A stretch of DNA of 64,000 nucleotides from Artemisia argyi (GCA_030686995.1 CM060704.1:117282042-117346041); one strand, 5' to 3'. Shown: positions 1 through 12,715, counted from the first letter of the stretch. The notes: generated by a model from the letters alone, not told the origin. Program-made: numbers and translations.

Positions 1-1
1 T

Positions 2-727
2 GAGGCGATTTCGAGTAGTGGGGGTAATAATGGTGGAAATGGTGATGGGAGTGAGAATTATATGAGGAAAAGGTATAGGGAAGATTTGTTTAAGGATGAG
101 GGTGGTCAGAACAACGAGGTGCCGGTTGGATCACCGTCACCTTCGCCTTCTAACAAGGAGGCGAATACTGGTGCCGGAGCAGGGAATAGTATGCTCCGGC
201 ACCATGGGGGTGGTATGATGCCAGCAACAGCCATGTGGGCGGTTGCACAAGCGCCCACAAATGCTGCTGGCAACACTTTATGGATGTTGCCGGTTTCCAC
301 TAGTGTTAGCACTGGTGGTGGGGCCGGGCATGAGGCTCAGCCCCACCACCAACAAATGTGGCCGTTTCAAACTGCTGGAACGGCCACACCCGGAAGTGGG
401 AATACTTTACAAGCACCTTTACACTTTTTGCCAAGGATGGCTAATGTGGAATTTCAGCAGAATTCTAGAGCGAATTCGCTTCAACTTGGGTCAATGTTAA
501 TGCAACAACAACAACAACAGCCTTCACAACATTTGGGTTTGGGAATGAGTGAGAGTAACATAGGGATGTTGGCAGCTTTGAATGCGTATTCCCGAGGTGG
601 GTTGAACATGAATTCAGACCAAAATCATAGCCTAGATCACCATCAACATCATTCACAACAACAGCAACAACAACATCATTCACAAGCTAGTGACAGTGGT
701 GATGAAGACCAAAATGATTCTACTTGA
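2..727 (+). CDS. Class I TCP transcription factor, C-terminal part (5' end outside the window)
   Basis: The reading frame is already open at base 2 and ends at TGA 725-727; the first in-window ATG (62) is internal. What is visible is the region after the TCP domain: a basic RKRYREDLF segment just after the first visible Met, then AMWAVAQAP, LWMLPV, MWPF, and MLAALNAYSRGG near the C-terminus. These short motifs are shared by class I TCP proteins of the TCP8/14/15/22/23 group. Gln and His/Gln tracts (about residues 148-153 and 190-207 counted from base 62) and an acidic tail (GDEDQND) follow. The DNA-binding basic helix-loop-helix is not in the window. Class I TCPs are nuclear regulators of cell proliferation and growth; the exact paralogue cannot be decided from this half. 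Nothing suggests a pseudogene. Confidence 0.87.
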   Translation, partial: EAISSSGGNNGGNGDGSENYMRKRYREDLFKDEGGQNNEVPVGSPSPSPSNKEANTGAGAGNSMLRHHGGGMMPATAMWAVAQAPTNAAGNTLWMLPVSTSVSTGGGAGHEAQPHHQQMWPFQTAGTATPGSGNTLQAPLHFLPRMANVEFQQNSRANSLQLGSMLMQQQQQQPSQHLGLGMSESNIGMLAALNAYSRGGLNMNSDQNHSLDHHQHHSQQQQQQHHSQASDSGDEDQNDST

Positions 728-3277
728 AACAAAGGTTAATTAATTGCATCATTTTATTTCTATACTTAGCAAACTATCTACCAATTGTAACTACTTGCCT
801 GTTATTTGTAAGTGCAATAAATGTTTTGAACAAGTTTTAGTTGTCTAGTTTAAACTATACTTATTTTAAGAAGTACTTTTAATATTTGGAAAAATCTTAA
901 CAATGGGTTGTGTTTACTTTTTGCAGATTTTGAAGTTGAATGATTAAATTTTAGAAGTTGAACTTAAGATTGAAACCAAGGGATTGAAGAGGTATATGGT
1001 TGAATTATTGTTATGGTTTTTAGTTATTATTGCTAGTTTGGTTTATTTTTGGGGAAATTTATGGTTGTGAATGAAATGTGGTAGGTTTGATCAAAAGGAA
1101 TCAAGAGAGATTGTATAGAAGGATATATTGATTTGTGTTTAGTATTATGAGTTTGGTTGTTGATTCTAATTAAATTAAATGGAGAAAAAGAAAATGAGAA
1201 ATGTGATTTAAAATTTAGGGGTTTTTGCATATATATTTTTTCGAAAATGCATAATTGCATATATATCCAAAGCATGCATAAAAACTATTGTACTATATGC
1301 ATCAAAAACTTGTAGAAAGTATATATATGCAATTATTCACTTTGGGAGGGATATATATGCAATTCTGCTTCAAATTTAGTGCTCAATTATTGTGTGCGAA
1401 TAGAAGACTATTTCATCTACCATGTTCTATTTGTAGAGTTGTACAAATCTTTATGAATTGTTGTTGGAATTTTGGACTTTTATGTTTTAACTATCACAAC
1501 TCACAAGCTATAATAATGCAAGTAAAATGTACAAATGTAGTCTTTTATGTTTCATTTGTATATATTTGAGCTTTGTTGGGCAATATATTAGGATGAAGCA
1601 ACAATTTTAATGTGTTTGGCATTCCCAAGTTGAAAACTTGTGTTTTGTGGAGCATAGAAGTTGTTTAAAGAAAATGTTTTTCAGACTCAGTTGAAATGCC
1701 ATCAATTTAGATTCAAAATTTTCGGATGAATACATAAACAAATTATGGTAACAGATGGGTTTTCTAATCAGAACTCATGCAACACGTTTAAATAATACAG
1801 CTTGAATTAACTTTTGGACATGTTATACTTGGAAATAAACAAGTTCAAGTGAGACCAAATATGGTAATTTGAGTGGAAAAAGAGTTTACTTCTTTAAAAA
1901 AAAATGTTCATGTGGGCCCACTCACCTCAATTCATGACCAAGTGTGAAGTGTAAAAGATAAGGCCAAAAAGGCCTTTACCTTGCCTCCTCATCTTGAAGG
2001 ATAAAACACATCATGATAGATTCCTTCTTTCTTTATACTTTCTTTCAAAATTTTGATATGTAGTAATATTAAAAAATTAAAATAAACATGCATATAAACT
2101 TTTTAAAAATACTACTCCGTATATACATCAAAACATCAAAAGCTTGTTTTTATATTTCTTTTTCTATTTTATAATTGCATATAATTTGAATATGTGACAA
2201 GTTCCATACATCAATGACAAAGTAAACTACGAAAATTTAAATGTAGTTTATCTATTTTGGCAGAAAATAATTTTTTTTATTAGAAACCTTTTGTCATGTT
2301 AATGGTTTACAAAAAAATCATCTATATCACCATGTTTTTGCAAACTTTTTGCATGAATGATATTTAAAACGGATGGTTTTCGTTAAATTTTTTACCCTTT
2401 ATACACTCATGTCAAAAAACTTTTTGACAATAGTATACCAAGATAGACAAACCACATAAACAAGATTATTTAACCAAAATATCGTATTTATGTGTGTAAT
2501 TTATGCACTATATATGCATATCATCAGTCTACTTATTGATGTATATCTATCTATAATCATGATGTCTTTTACATATCTTAGTGGTTTTTATAAATGGCAA
2601 GACATTAATAACGGTTACTAAGAATGTTTGTATATAGTCAATTCTGAACATGGGTAGACATCTACACTAGATTTCATGTCACGCAAACAGACACTAATGG
2701 AAATATGCACGTTACGTTATTAGTGGGTTAGGAATGATGTTTACACAAATTTAGTTATTGTTGGTATAATGGGTGTTATTTTACCTTAAGACGAAACTCA
2801 TTCACTTTACTTGACACATATATGAAGATGGTAGTTGTGGTCATGTGGTAGTGGTAGACGATAGATGTAGTTATACTAGATGATGGTCAATCATGGAGCT
2901 AGAAAACGCTAGCAAGTGTGTCCGTTTTTTATAGCGATTTAGTATCAGCAACCATATATTCCAAGGGTCTAGTAGCTATAGTTGGAGCGAGACCGTAGCT
3001 ATAAGGACTATCTTACAGTTGCATTGATAAATTGAAGATTTATAATGTGGATTTAATAGCGAAAATCAACGGGGAAACCTGGGCTTCGTGCACTTTTTTT
3101 TTTGGGTATCGACTAACCATTCCTCAAAAGACTTAGCCTAGACAATACTTTATTAATTTTTAGCGAAGTTTTCCTAGCCTAAATTTTATAGATTTTCATT
3201 ACAAAATGATGTGAGGTGGTCCCTTTTTGTTCATTATTCCATCTTTTTAAGCATTTATCATTTATCATTTATCATAT
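728..3277. other. AT-rich 3' flank and intergenic sequence
   Basis: This stretch holds the probable TCP 3' UTR and AT-rich intergenic DNA. No coding potential was recognised; short open frames at 1033-1569 are AT-rich and show no family motif. The only clear structure is a small inverted repeat at 1253-1364, listed separately. Confidence 0.5.
1253..1364. repeat. Small inverted repeat
   Basis: The arm aattgcatatatatcc (from 1253) is mirrored by ggatatatatgcaatt ending at 1364. An extra half-copy of tatatatgcaatt lies just before the right arm. It could be the remnant of a small MITE. No target duplication was found. Confidence 0.4.
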
Positions 3278-3448
3278 GGAAAAAGATTAGGAGACCTAAA
3301 AGACAAGACTAATTTTGTGCCTAACTTATGTGTCACTAACTCATTGGATTGTGAAGAGGTGGGGCCGGTTGATACAACCAATGAATTGTTGCCACACATG
3401 TTTAGGCACAAAATTAGGCATATCTTTTAGGCATGCCAATCATATCTC
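3278..3448. mobile_element. Mutator-type MITE (171 bp)
   Basis: Two long imperfect inverted arms share blocks such as cctaaaaga and ctaattttgtgcctaa, followed by a shared cattgg-containing stretch. Both sides carry the same 9 bp, ttatcatat (3269-3277 and 3449-3457). A 9-bp target duplication with long terminal inverted repeats and no ORF fits a non-autonomous Mutator-like element. Confidence 0.62.
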
Positions 3449-3907
3449 TTATCATATAAGGTATGAATGTGCCATAATTCCACTTTAAAGATTTTCCCAT
3501 GCTGGTTGTTTGTTGTTGTTAAAGAAACCCCACTTGGTCCTCAATGTCTTGCAACAATCAAGGGGAATTTGAGTGATTTACTGATTTAGTGATATGATTT
3601 TAAAATCTTGTGTAAAGTTAACAAAATCCAAGAAACCTACCCAAAAGTGGGGATGTTTGATGAGTTCATGAGTGGAAAAAAGATATAAATAATTCTTTGA
3701 TATGAAATAGAGAACCAATGTAGTGCATTATTCACCAACATACTCCTTTTGTTTGTTATTTTTGCATAAGTGGTCCATCAATGTTAAAATAATTTTGATC
3801 ACCCATCGTAAATAGTAAATACTTTATTAGAGTTTACGATTTAAAAGAATTGTTGTAGTTGCATTAAAAAAAATAAAATAAAAAATAATAATAAAAAAAA
3901 ATAATTC
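3449..3907. other. Intergenic, nothing recognised
   Basis: AT-rich sequence with an A/T-only stretch around 3865-3903. No gene, RNA or repeat structure was recognised. Confidence 0.4.
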
Positions 3908-4086
3908 AAGGTGCCCTGTGGCAAAGTGTTTTGAAAGTTTTATAAGAGTTCAGGGTTCAAGCCTCGGCTCGTTGTGTAATGACCTTGGGATGGCCCGGAA
4001 CAAGTCTGGAAACAACCATGAAAACACCAATTAAACGGCGTACATCAAAGAAGAAGAAGAAGAAAAAAAAAAAAAAAAAAAAAAAA
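3908..4086 (+). mobile_element. tRNA-derived SINE
   Basis: An A-box-like tgtggcaaagtg (3917-3928) is followed about 35 bp later by a B-box-like ggttcaagcc (3954-3963), the internal RNA polymerase III promoter of tRNA genes. After a tRNA-unrelated body the unit ends in an A-rich tail of about 30 nt (4052-4086). This arrangement is typical of a SINE. Target duplications are not clear, so the outer limits are approximate. Confidence 0.55.
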
Positions 4087-4689
4087 TCCCAATTTCTTCA
4101 AAGCCTGAACAAAGATCATTCTTCATTTGTCCATTTGTGGTAGGTGCAAAGTTTTGCCACAATGTATGTAAAAATTTTATTGGATTTTACCGACTGTTAG
4201 CTTTACCAAAATAAAGTCAGATGCAATGATTACGAATGTTAACAACGTTTTAGTTGCACCTAACAGATCCAAATTGTCACTAAACATAACAAGAAAGATA
4301 TCAAGACAGACCCCTTATTTAAAGTGATATAGCTTAAAGATTGCATGTTTAAATTATGAGATACAGTATTTACTTTTAAAGTGATTATATTTTACCCAGA
4401 ATAGACAAAACAAAATACAGTTCTCGGATTTATTCATCAAACTGTATCATTTGCCAATACAAAAGCATATATGTTAAAGTGCAATCAAATTGAAATAAAG
4501 CATAGCTAGTAACAAATAAACGGTACAAATGTAGTCTTAAATGGACGGTGAAATAAAACTAGACTTTAGAGTTTAGACGTATAAGTAAGTTTTGGGTGAA
4601 ACTGACGGAATAAGAAGAAAAATTAAACATGTGCATTTAAGAGGAACCAAAATAGGCTAGAAACATATTTTTTACCGACCAAATGCATT

Positions 4690-4863
4690 GGGTGGTGATT
4701 TGCACACTACTACAATTGATTGGGACATTCAAATTATGAGTGTTTTGACATTTATATCCTTACAGGGTGAAAATAAATAAAAACAATGTGAGGGTATAAA
4801 TGTCAAGACACTCATAATTTGAGTGTCCCAATCAATTTTGGGAGTGTGCAAAAATCATCTCCC
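4690..4863. mobile_element. Mutator-type MITE (174 bp), perfect 9-bp target duplication
   Basis: The element begins gggtggtgatttgcacac and ends gtgtgcaaaaatcatctccc. The two halves form inverted repeats of about 80 bp, sharing attgattggga and ctcataatttgagtg-type blocks. It is flanked by the exact 9-bp repeat aaatgcatt at 4681-4689 and 4864-4872. It has no coding capacity. Confidence 0.75.
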
Positions 4864-4872
4864 AAATGCATT

Positions 4873-7007
4873 TACAAAAAATGAAAGTTCTTGACAATAT
4901 TAACATTATGGCGCAAAATCTACTAGTGTCTTTTAAGAGACCCACCCTGATTTCGTCCCTAATAGTTGGTAGCCATGCCGAGTTAGAGTGAGTTGACTCG
5001 GTTTTGTGTGAACATGATGATAGTTGTTGACTTTAGGAGTCAATTGAGGAGACTTGATTATCAATTTGTTGCTTTTTAGTAGTTAATTGGAAAGGTGGGT
5101 TTGTAGACTTTTTGACCATTTTGATGCAAATTCTAGCATGGAAAACGACTTATTTTTATATCAATATCTTTACAATCAAACCACCAAACTTTTATCCATG
5201 ACAAGATTTTCTTGGATTGTGTTTTTGGTTATTATTGTTTATTGTTTATTGTGGTATAAGTTAAGTCACATAAAAGATTAATATTCGTGATAATAATATA
5301 ATGTTTGACAACTGCTTTAAGTGTATTAAATTGTTTAAATGATTTTTAAAATGGTGTTATTGTAGTACTCGTACTAATGGGACAGCGAATTTAAGTATTC
5401 TTTAAAATTAGCAATAATAGTTACGCTTATGAGTAGATGAAAAGAATGGAGAATTAAGTAAAGAAGCTCAACTACAATTTGGTACATCCAATCATCGAGC
5501 TTCAACCATTTTACATGTTATAAATCATGTTCACATGGTGTGTGAATTTGTGTTTGTAAAAATTGTCTGAGCGTACCATTACTCACTCATCAAAACACTC
5601 ATTTTCACTCACACTCTCAAAATCAATCCCCTCCCATATGGCTTGAGCAAAAACACCTCTTTTGAAACTCATAATACTCAACTAAAACTCAAACTCAACA
5701 CAAAAACCCGATTAAAATAAATAAATAAATAAAGCTTCCCTTGTCTCAAGCCAAGGGATTGGCGAATGGTTTGGCGAATATGGGTTTCATTGCTTAGGTT
5801 TGGCTTGGTGCCACGTTAAATGGCTTGGGTACTCAAGCCATGCTACCCGACACTCTTGCAAGAAAACAACATAAAATATTGGATGCTTATTTCACAATGT
5901 GATTAGTAACACCAAGAACAAAGCGGCCCCAAGCCAATTTGCTCAATTCGATTGTGCAGGCGACCGAAGATTGTGTTTGTTTGTTTATTAATTTTTGTGA
6001 GGTATATATTTGGTTGTGCCTAGGGTTGTTTTACTATGGGTTTATGGTCATGTATTTGGTTTAAGAGAAAATCTGACGTGATGCTATGGTGGCAAAGTGT
6101 ACACCAAAAAGATTGGGTACCGTAACTACTAGTCTAATAACACTATTATGACTACAATGCAATAAAGAGTAATGCGTTGACCTACCAGATTCAAGCCGTT
6201 AAAAAAAAAAAAAAAAAATGGTTTTCAAGATTAATAGCCTAGCAGCAATGCTCCAGATGCCATGTAACGCACAGTGAAACTAGTAAATTGATTGAACTCG
6301 GCTCCAAAAAAAGAAAGTAATCACACGCAAGATGTAAATAAAGAAGGCAGTGGTTACGACAATCGCAAACATTAATGTGCTTTTACTTTACAGGTTAATC
6401 TATGTCACAATGTTAAGCTGTCAATGCACTGTTATCCATTAAAAAGAAACAAACTTCGGCTCCCCTTTAAAGAAACATTGATGTTTCCGTGTGTTGCACC
6501 CTTGTGACGTAGGCAATACGCCAATACCTGATCGTCAAAAGAAACCCATTCCCTGTTGTTACCATCTTTTTATCTTCTGTACACAAACTAATCGTCGTGA
6601 GGTTATTGTTTGCACCCATAAACATCTAGTAAAAGTGATCTTTGTATGAACAGTGGCATGCAGGAAATTCTAAATCACAAATTCTGGGAATCAGTGATAA
6701 GTCTCATTGTGCTTTCTTGTCGGATGTTTGCCCGCGAGGTTCCACAGGAAGAAGAGACAAGATTCGCATCCTATGGAAAAAAATTATTTTATCAAACATA
6801 AATACTGGCCTGATATTCAATTATGACTGACTGCGTTTAAAGACAAATCCTTCTTTTTTGGTATTTCAGCTGATAAACTATCTAGAAAAATGATTTGGCT
6901 TTAAAAACAATTGTTCAGCTATAATCTATGGCTTAAGAATACAAAAAATTGTGTAAGATGCCGAAATTTATTAATATGGTGATAGAAGATTTGGAATAGT
7001 CGCTTGC
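4873..7007. other. Intergenic
   Basis: AT-rich sequence between the MITE and the 3' end of the EI24 gene, with no recognisable gene. A short A-run after a B-box-like agattcaagcc near 6189-6217 may be a SINE remnant. The final ~100 bp probably belong to the 3' UTR of the reverse-strand gene. Confidence 0.4.
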
Positions 7008-7251
7008 TTACAGTAACTTGTCCGCAGCATAAAATATAGGAAGCTTTCCCACTAATTCTTCACTTCCCCATTTCTCTTTTAGAGATTTGACGATGCTATC
7101 AGCATCTGAGCCTGCTGCAGTCAAAACAAACTGGAACATAGACTATTAGTGCCATTATATTATAAATCAAATTCAATGTCAAAATTAGAGGTCGCAATCG
7201 AGGCCCATTTAGTTGTTAATAGAACTATCCATATGTAAAGAGTCAAACGGA

Positions 7252-7291
<40 letters not shown>

Positions 7292-10200
7292 AAGCTAAAA
7301 ATAGAAAGAGCCAAATAAATCGATCAGGTATGACGTTATGGAAAGTTTTATTCCAAATGGCGTCTAACCTCCTCGTAAAAACAAAACATTAATTTACATG
7401 CCAAAAGATACAAATAAAGAAGAAAATTTTGGACAAAAAATGTTTTTGGAAACCCAGCCAGTGATTACGTGTTTAACCTAACCCCCAAACCGTCCATTTT
7501 GCCACCTCTAGTCACAACATTGTAAGTTTTCACCAGTGCAATTATACAAATGTACAGATGAGAAAGATTATGTACTTACCAGCGGAAAGAGTACAGCCAT
7601 TGTCCCATAACTCACCAAAGGAGACAAAAAGAAAATAGCCAAAACACACGGAGATCCTGAAAGCGCATTATTGAAACTCATGTAAATAATAATCACAAAG
7701 AAAAATAATAAGGAATTGACCATAAAAATATACACAGCCAACATAATTATATCCTGTCGCTAGCAATAAGTTTTCTGTGCATCTAAAAATAAATGCAACG
7801 GTCCATAGTTAATAGATTGTTCAACTATCAGTCAAATATTTTTTAACCCTATTAAAACAGAAGAATCACAAAGTAGATCAAGTTATACATCAATTGTAAT
7901 CATATAAGCCAAATAGGTAATCCTTGCTTGAAACTTTGCCAAGAAAAGAGATGTTAAATCTGATTTTCAAGAAACTCGTTGAACATGTGATTGACATTTC
8001 TCTATCAAACTCTTCTTTTGGTTAAATATGTCACATGGTGAAGACCAAAGTAAATGATGTGCATTTAAACAACTGACATGCAGCCAAACATAAGTGAAAA
8101 AGAAAGTCACCGAAACCAGCAAAGAATGCCCAGTTGGACTCAAAAAATTCGAGCCTTTTTTGCAAACTAAGACCAGAGAAGTTCCATTTGTACCTAAGAA
8201 ATTAGAGAAGTTGCAATCAGAAGTATGTAGCAAACACGTGTAGTAGAGGTAGCAATTTGACCCATTTATTTGTGAACAGGTCGATTTGGGTTATGTTTCA
8301 TCTCTACAAAACCAAAAATTGTATCTCCTTAGTTGGTTAATTAAACAAATTTAGATTATTATGCAAAGAATATGACTTCTATAATCATATTTGATACAGT
8401 AGTTATTTACTAAAATGTGATAAATTTAGATAGATAGCATATATGGTCAATACAACCCGACTGATACAAAAAACTACCCGTTTCAACCTGTTCTTAACCC
8501 ACCCATTAACAGAAGTAAAATTAAATGGAAGAAATGTATTCGGCACATACTCAAAGCAGTAATAGGCATACATCCAAGAAAGAAGTAGGAAATTGAGTGC
8601 CTTCCCGACATAAGGTACAAAACCTGTGAGGTAAACCTGTTACAAAATATGTTACCAAGGGCTACCAATTTGATACAAAAGTGTAGCAAACTAGCAATAG
8701 AAATGAAGACATGTATATACCTCCAGGAAGAAAAAGGTCAATAAGAGGACTGAATACCCTTGTTCTGCTATTCCTATCATGACCCTGCACAAATAAAATG
8801 TTATAGCAACAAAAAGCATAAATGGAATAACTTCAGCTAACAAGATATTGTGCATCTGAAGTATACTACAGTACCTCCCGATGTCAGTTGGTTTATCAAC
8901 ATGTGATGCATTTTGTGAAGTTGATGGCTCCTGTTGGCGGCTTGAATTGGTTGGTCCACCATTTCCAGTAACCGTTAGACCAAATTGAGCAATATCATTG
9001 TACCTAGAGAAGTTATATACTAAAAAGTCATATCTTCTTTCTCTTGGCGAAATTAAAATCTGGATATCAGAATCATTCTTAACAAAGTTGAAAATTGAGA
9101 TAACATGATTAAATACAAATAGTCCAAGATCAACTAGATACATCCACTGAGCAAATTAAAGCCTTAAAACTGAAAAAACTACTAATGAGATTGAAGCCAA
9201 GGTGCAAATAAGGTAAACCTTCTAACCAAATACAAAATCTGAAATGTGTGAGAACATGAAACCAAGAAGGAGGGAAAAAAAATAAAAAATAAAAAATAAA
9301 AATAATAATAATAATAATAATCTGGATTGAGTTCCAAAAAAATTGACAAGAAACTAAAGATTCGACACTGAGAAAGTCAAGGCTTGCTTGAGGGTTTCTC
9401 TTAGTTTGTCACATGTTAAATGACAGTTATGTGATATTTCTATGGAATGCTCCTCTTAGATTTATATATTCTAATAGTGTTACTTATGCTATATGTGTCC
9501 TAAATCAAGTTAAACTTAAGTGATACACTGATAGTCAACAAAAGCCAAATCCAAATCAGGCTCAAAGCCTCAAACACACTTATGGCAAAACCCATCTTTT
9601 CTTAAAATATGACTGACTAGATCTCAAGTTGCAGTAAACAAAGAGATGCATATTTATTAGGAGCAACTATGAAGCAATGTACAAGATTTTTGGTTTTAAT
9701 CAGAGTCTAATCATAATAGGAAATAGCAATATGAAGACTGGAACCCCTTATTTACGCATGGTAAGATGTTGTTTCGGAAAAAACTTAGCTAAAAACTGGA
9801 GAGCAATGACACATAAAAGCATGCAGATATTTTCAATCGCCAACCAAACTTGATTTCTCTATTAAGACAGTCCCTTTAATAACAATAATATGCAAGGCAT
9901 ATTCTGGTTAATGAAATCAGCCATCACTTAGAGCAGACTAGGATCAAATTCTTCGGATTGGCCAAGTTAAAATACAGTCATACCACATAACTCATAACAG
10001 ATAGAACCAATGATTTCATTAAGTTCGCAATCTTTGAACCCAAAAAAAAAAAAAATCTTAAATACCCACTAAAAAATTTGAGATGCTAATGGGAGTTACT
10101 TAAGGGGCAGGTTAAAGTCAGACATGCTTTTGCCTGATAAGGTCCGAGCATAGGAGCATTTAATAAGCCAATGTTAAAGATATCAATAGATGAATCTGAT

Positions 10201-12374
10201 GAGAAGAAAAGAATCGTACCAGATAGTGCTTAATATGAAGCTGAATATGTATAATGGGTAGAACCATAGACCCTGTATAAAGCCAACATAATTTGAAGCT
10301 ATCAGTATTCAGTAATGCAAAGAATTCACAATGAGGCCTTATGTGACACAAATGTTTTCACTTTCACAAGATATATACGATCATGTGAAAAAAATGCATC
10401 GTAAACAAAAAAAGAAGTACCACCTACTAATGTTAGAAACTTAGAATCAAGCCTATTTATACACTAATGTCAAAGTTTAATCAAATATTAATATGTATGA
10501 TTAGTGATTTAGTGTTAAGCAGTGAATGGTATCAAATTTTCCAGTCCTTACTCAATCTTGAAGAATTAGGAGGTACATGAATCATATTGTGTAACACTAA
10601 TTATGGTTTTAATTAGACTTATGCAGATGATTTCTAGAAACTTGGGACAAACATATTTATCAGTAAGAGATTGCAAGTAGTTTGAATTTTCACATTTGAA
10701 GCACTCTTAATACTCGTAATTGTTAACATATGTATTTTCAGACAAATGATATTACTGAGACAACTGCGCACACATAACTTAACCAACTTCCCCAATGTAT
10801 ACTCACATAAATAAGTTGTAAGAGTCCAAGTCGTAAGAAGGCATACAGTCTTATAGGCATCTCCGATGAACATTGCTCTTCATAGCCATCCACGACTCCC
10901 GAAGGCAATATCCATTGCAATGTTGGAATGATAAGAGATCTTAGAATGAATATACTGCAAGCAAAACAAATTTAGGTCACCCTAAGAAGAAGGTCGAATA
11001 AATAACTTGTTGCAATTTAAAACCTATCTGAATGAAAATTTTATTAAAAAAAAAAAAAAAAACCAATTACTCTTAGAATATACATGCCCCATCGCATGAT
11101 CCGTAACACTAAATATAGAATTTGCTGCATAATATTCTACTACTAACTTAGGAACCTGATTATGTATTTCCTTCCAATGATCTTATAACCAATCACTTAT
11201 AAAACACTGTCCGTCAACATTACAATAAAAATATATTATGGCCTTATAGCAATAAATATAGGCAGAAAGCACACAAATTTATACCTTAAATTCCACTCTA
11301 AATACTTCAAAGTGCGAAAAGATTACTCCCGTCCATTTAGAAGTGTTCACTATTTAATTTGAACTGTTTGGTTATGGTTTTTGGATAGATTTGGATCAAA
11401 ACCTATATTTAATTTTCGCTTTTAGAATAGTTTCAGCTACTATTGGAAGACCCAAATAATCCCAAAAAGCCAACAATGTATCAGTTTGACCATATGCATC
11501 TAACTGAACACATCCAAAAGCAAGTGCATTTCTAATAAATTCTATAATTCAAACTTATGTAATTACACCTAGGGTATGTTTGGCAAGGAGCTTTTAAAAG
11601 CGTTTAGTGTTTGGCATATAGAACTGAAAGCTCTTTTGGCAAGGAGCGATTGGCGTTTAGCATTTTATTGAAACGCCACTTTAAGAAGCGTACAGCTTTT
11701 ACGTCATATTACACATTATAATCACAAATAAAGCCACATTGCAAACACTTTTATCAAACAAATAGCTACCCCTAATTGCTACGCTAGTGCTAGTTTTGCC
11801 AAACATACCCCTAGATAAATTTATCATCTGGATCCACACACACAGTACTTCTAACAACCCAATTCTACTATATATCAACTGAAAAAAAAAATCATTTACA
11901 GCTAGGGGCAGAACTTGGGTGTCATGGAATTTTGCTGCACAGTGCTAATTTTCGGAAAAAAAAACATAATTTTTCCTAAAAAGAAATTCATGTTTCTAGT
12001 AAATTCATCAAGTGGGTCATTTTTAGTCCTGGTTCCGCAACTGTTTAAAACAAATTAACAGCACATTGAAAGAAAGAGGGATGGAATAAATAATGAATTA
12101 CCTTCCTAAAAAGATAAAGCCATTGAGTAAAAAACATTGGCCAGTACGGATCATCAATTCTTTGGACCTTCAAAACCAAACAACAATTCTTAAGAAAGAA
12201 AAAGAACCCATAGAATTTAAGTAAAGTAAAAGTGAAGAAGAGAAGCAACCTAAGACAGTAGATGACAACTCTGTGAAGACAACAAGCTTCTCGGAAACCT
12301 AGGAGCCATACAATCGATGTTTGTTTTAGGTAACGTGTCATCATGGGTCCGATGTTGTTGTTGTTGTTTTCCAT
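7008..12374 (-). CDS. EI24-homologue multi-pass membrane protein (10 exons, 317 aa)
   Basis: Exons on the minus strand, 5' to 3': 12374-12250, 12167-12102, 10954-10807, 10272-10220, 9003-8875, 8784-8721, 8636-8551, 8193-8111, 7656-7580, 7130-7008. They sum to 954 bp, keep frame throughout, and every intron is GT-AG. The product matches plant EI24 (etoposide-induced 2.4) homologues: LLGFREACCLHRVVIYCL (residues ~24-41), GQCFLLNGFIFLGS (51-64), LQWILPSG, a proline-rich loop (~140-172), MIGIAEQGYSVLLLTFFFLE (176-195), LLLSWMYAYYCFEYKWNFSG (211-230) and FFESNWAFFAGFGSPCVLAI (240-259). Four to six hydrophobic segments are visible. EI24 proteins sit in the endoplasmic reticulum and in animals are linked to autophagy and cell death; the plant role is less certain. 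The ATG at 12374 is the first in frame. Introns contain MITEs and long A-runs but no coding damage. Confidence 0.93.
7186..7510. mobile_element. hAT-like MITE in the last EI24 intron
   Basis: The left end tagaggtcgcaatcgaggcc and the right end ggtggcaaaatgg (read inverted, closing at cacctcta) form terminal inverted repeats of the tagaggtggcaa type. The flanks gtcaaaat (7178-7185) and gtcacaac (7511-7518) match at 6 of 8 positions, fitting a decayed 8-bp duplication. A 30-nt A-run (about 7259-7289) lies inside. The same family recurs in NIPA introns. Confidence 0.58.
8244..8512. mobile_element. Truncated copy of the same hAT-like MITE family
   Basis: It begins tagaggtagcaatttgaccc, like the 7186 element. 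The interior ends with the family's cccgtttcaacctgttc and acccaccca phrases, but the closing terminal repeat is missing. It lies in the intron between EI24 exons 7 and 8. Confidence 0.42.
11572..11810. mobile_element. PIF/Harbinger-like MITE (239 bp)
   Basis: Terminal inverted repeats gggtatgtttggcaa (left) and ttgccaaacataccc (right) are perfect over 15 bp. They are flanked by the 3-bp repeat CTA (11569-11571 and 11811-11813). A 3-bp duplication with a GGG-starting repeat fits Tourist/Harbinger elements. It lies in the 1.15-kb intron between EI24 exons 2 and 3 and has no ORF. Confidence 0.6.
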
Positions 12375-12518
12375 TGCTGTGTTTGTGTTTCGTGTTTGTG
12401 TGAATCTTTGTCAACCAGGTTTTGTTTTGTACTCCATCAAGTTGAACAATTTCTCTCATCTAATTTGATATTTTTAAAATATACTAGTAATAAAGTCAAA
12501 AACTATTATCAAATAATA
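12375..12518. other. 5' flank and probable promoter of the EI24 gene
   Basis: The sequence just upstream of the minus-strand ATG probably contains the 5' UTR. No clear TATA box was identified. Confidence 0.3.
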
Positions 12519-12715
12519 GGGTAAATTGCAAAAAAAAAATGTCCATGTGGTTTGTAATTTTTGCACTCTGTGTTACTTCTAAAAAAAGAATGTCATTGTT
12601 ATTCATGTTTTCTTACAAATAATGCCATTATCATTAACACCCGTTAGATTTTCCATCAATGACCCTCATGTGCAATTCATGTGCATTGCACATGAGGGTA
12701 TTTTAGTCATTGCAC
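12519..12715. repeat. Dispersed repeat fragment with a 13-bp perfect palindrome
   Basis: It begins gggtaaattgcaaaaa and reads like the end of a common plant non-autonomous transposon (a tract for 'gtccatgtggtttg'). A perfect inverted repeat, ccctcatgtgcaa / ttgcacatgaggg, sits at 12663-12675 and 12686-12698 with a 10-bp spacer. No matching opposite end or target duplication was found, so it is probably a truncated copy. Confidence 0.4.

Noticed and set aside
106..683. Other-frame ORFs overlapping the TCP gene
   Set aside because: They are shadows of the TCP coding frame; several start at TTG and none has a family motif.
6090..6217. Possible second SINE (B-box-like agattcaagcc and A-run)
   Set aside because: The A-box-like element is about 100 bp away, too far for a tRNA-type promoter, and no ends were found.
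8691..9143. 150-codon reverse-strand ORF
   Set aside because: It reads through two EI24 exons and the intron between them; the spliced exons 9003-8875 and 8784-8721 explain it.
10634..10920. Reverse-strand ORFs of 60-79 codons
   Set aside because: They are off-frame or intron-extended readings of EI24 exon 3.
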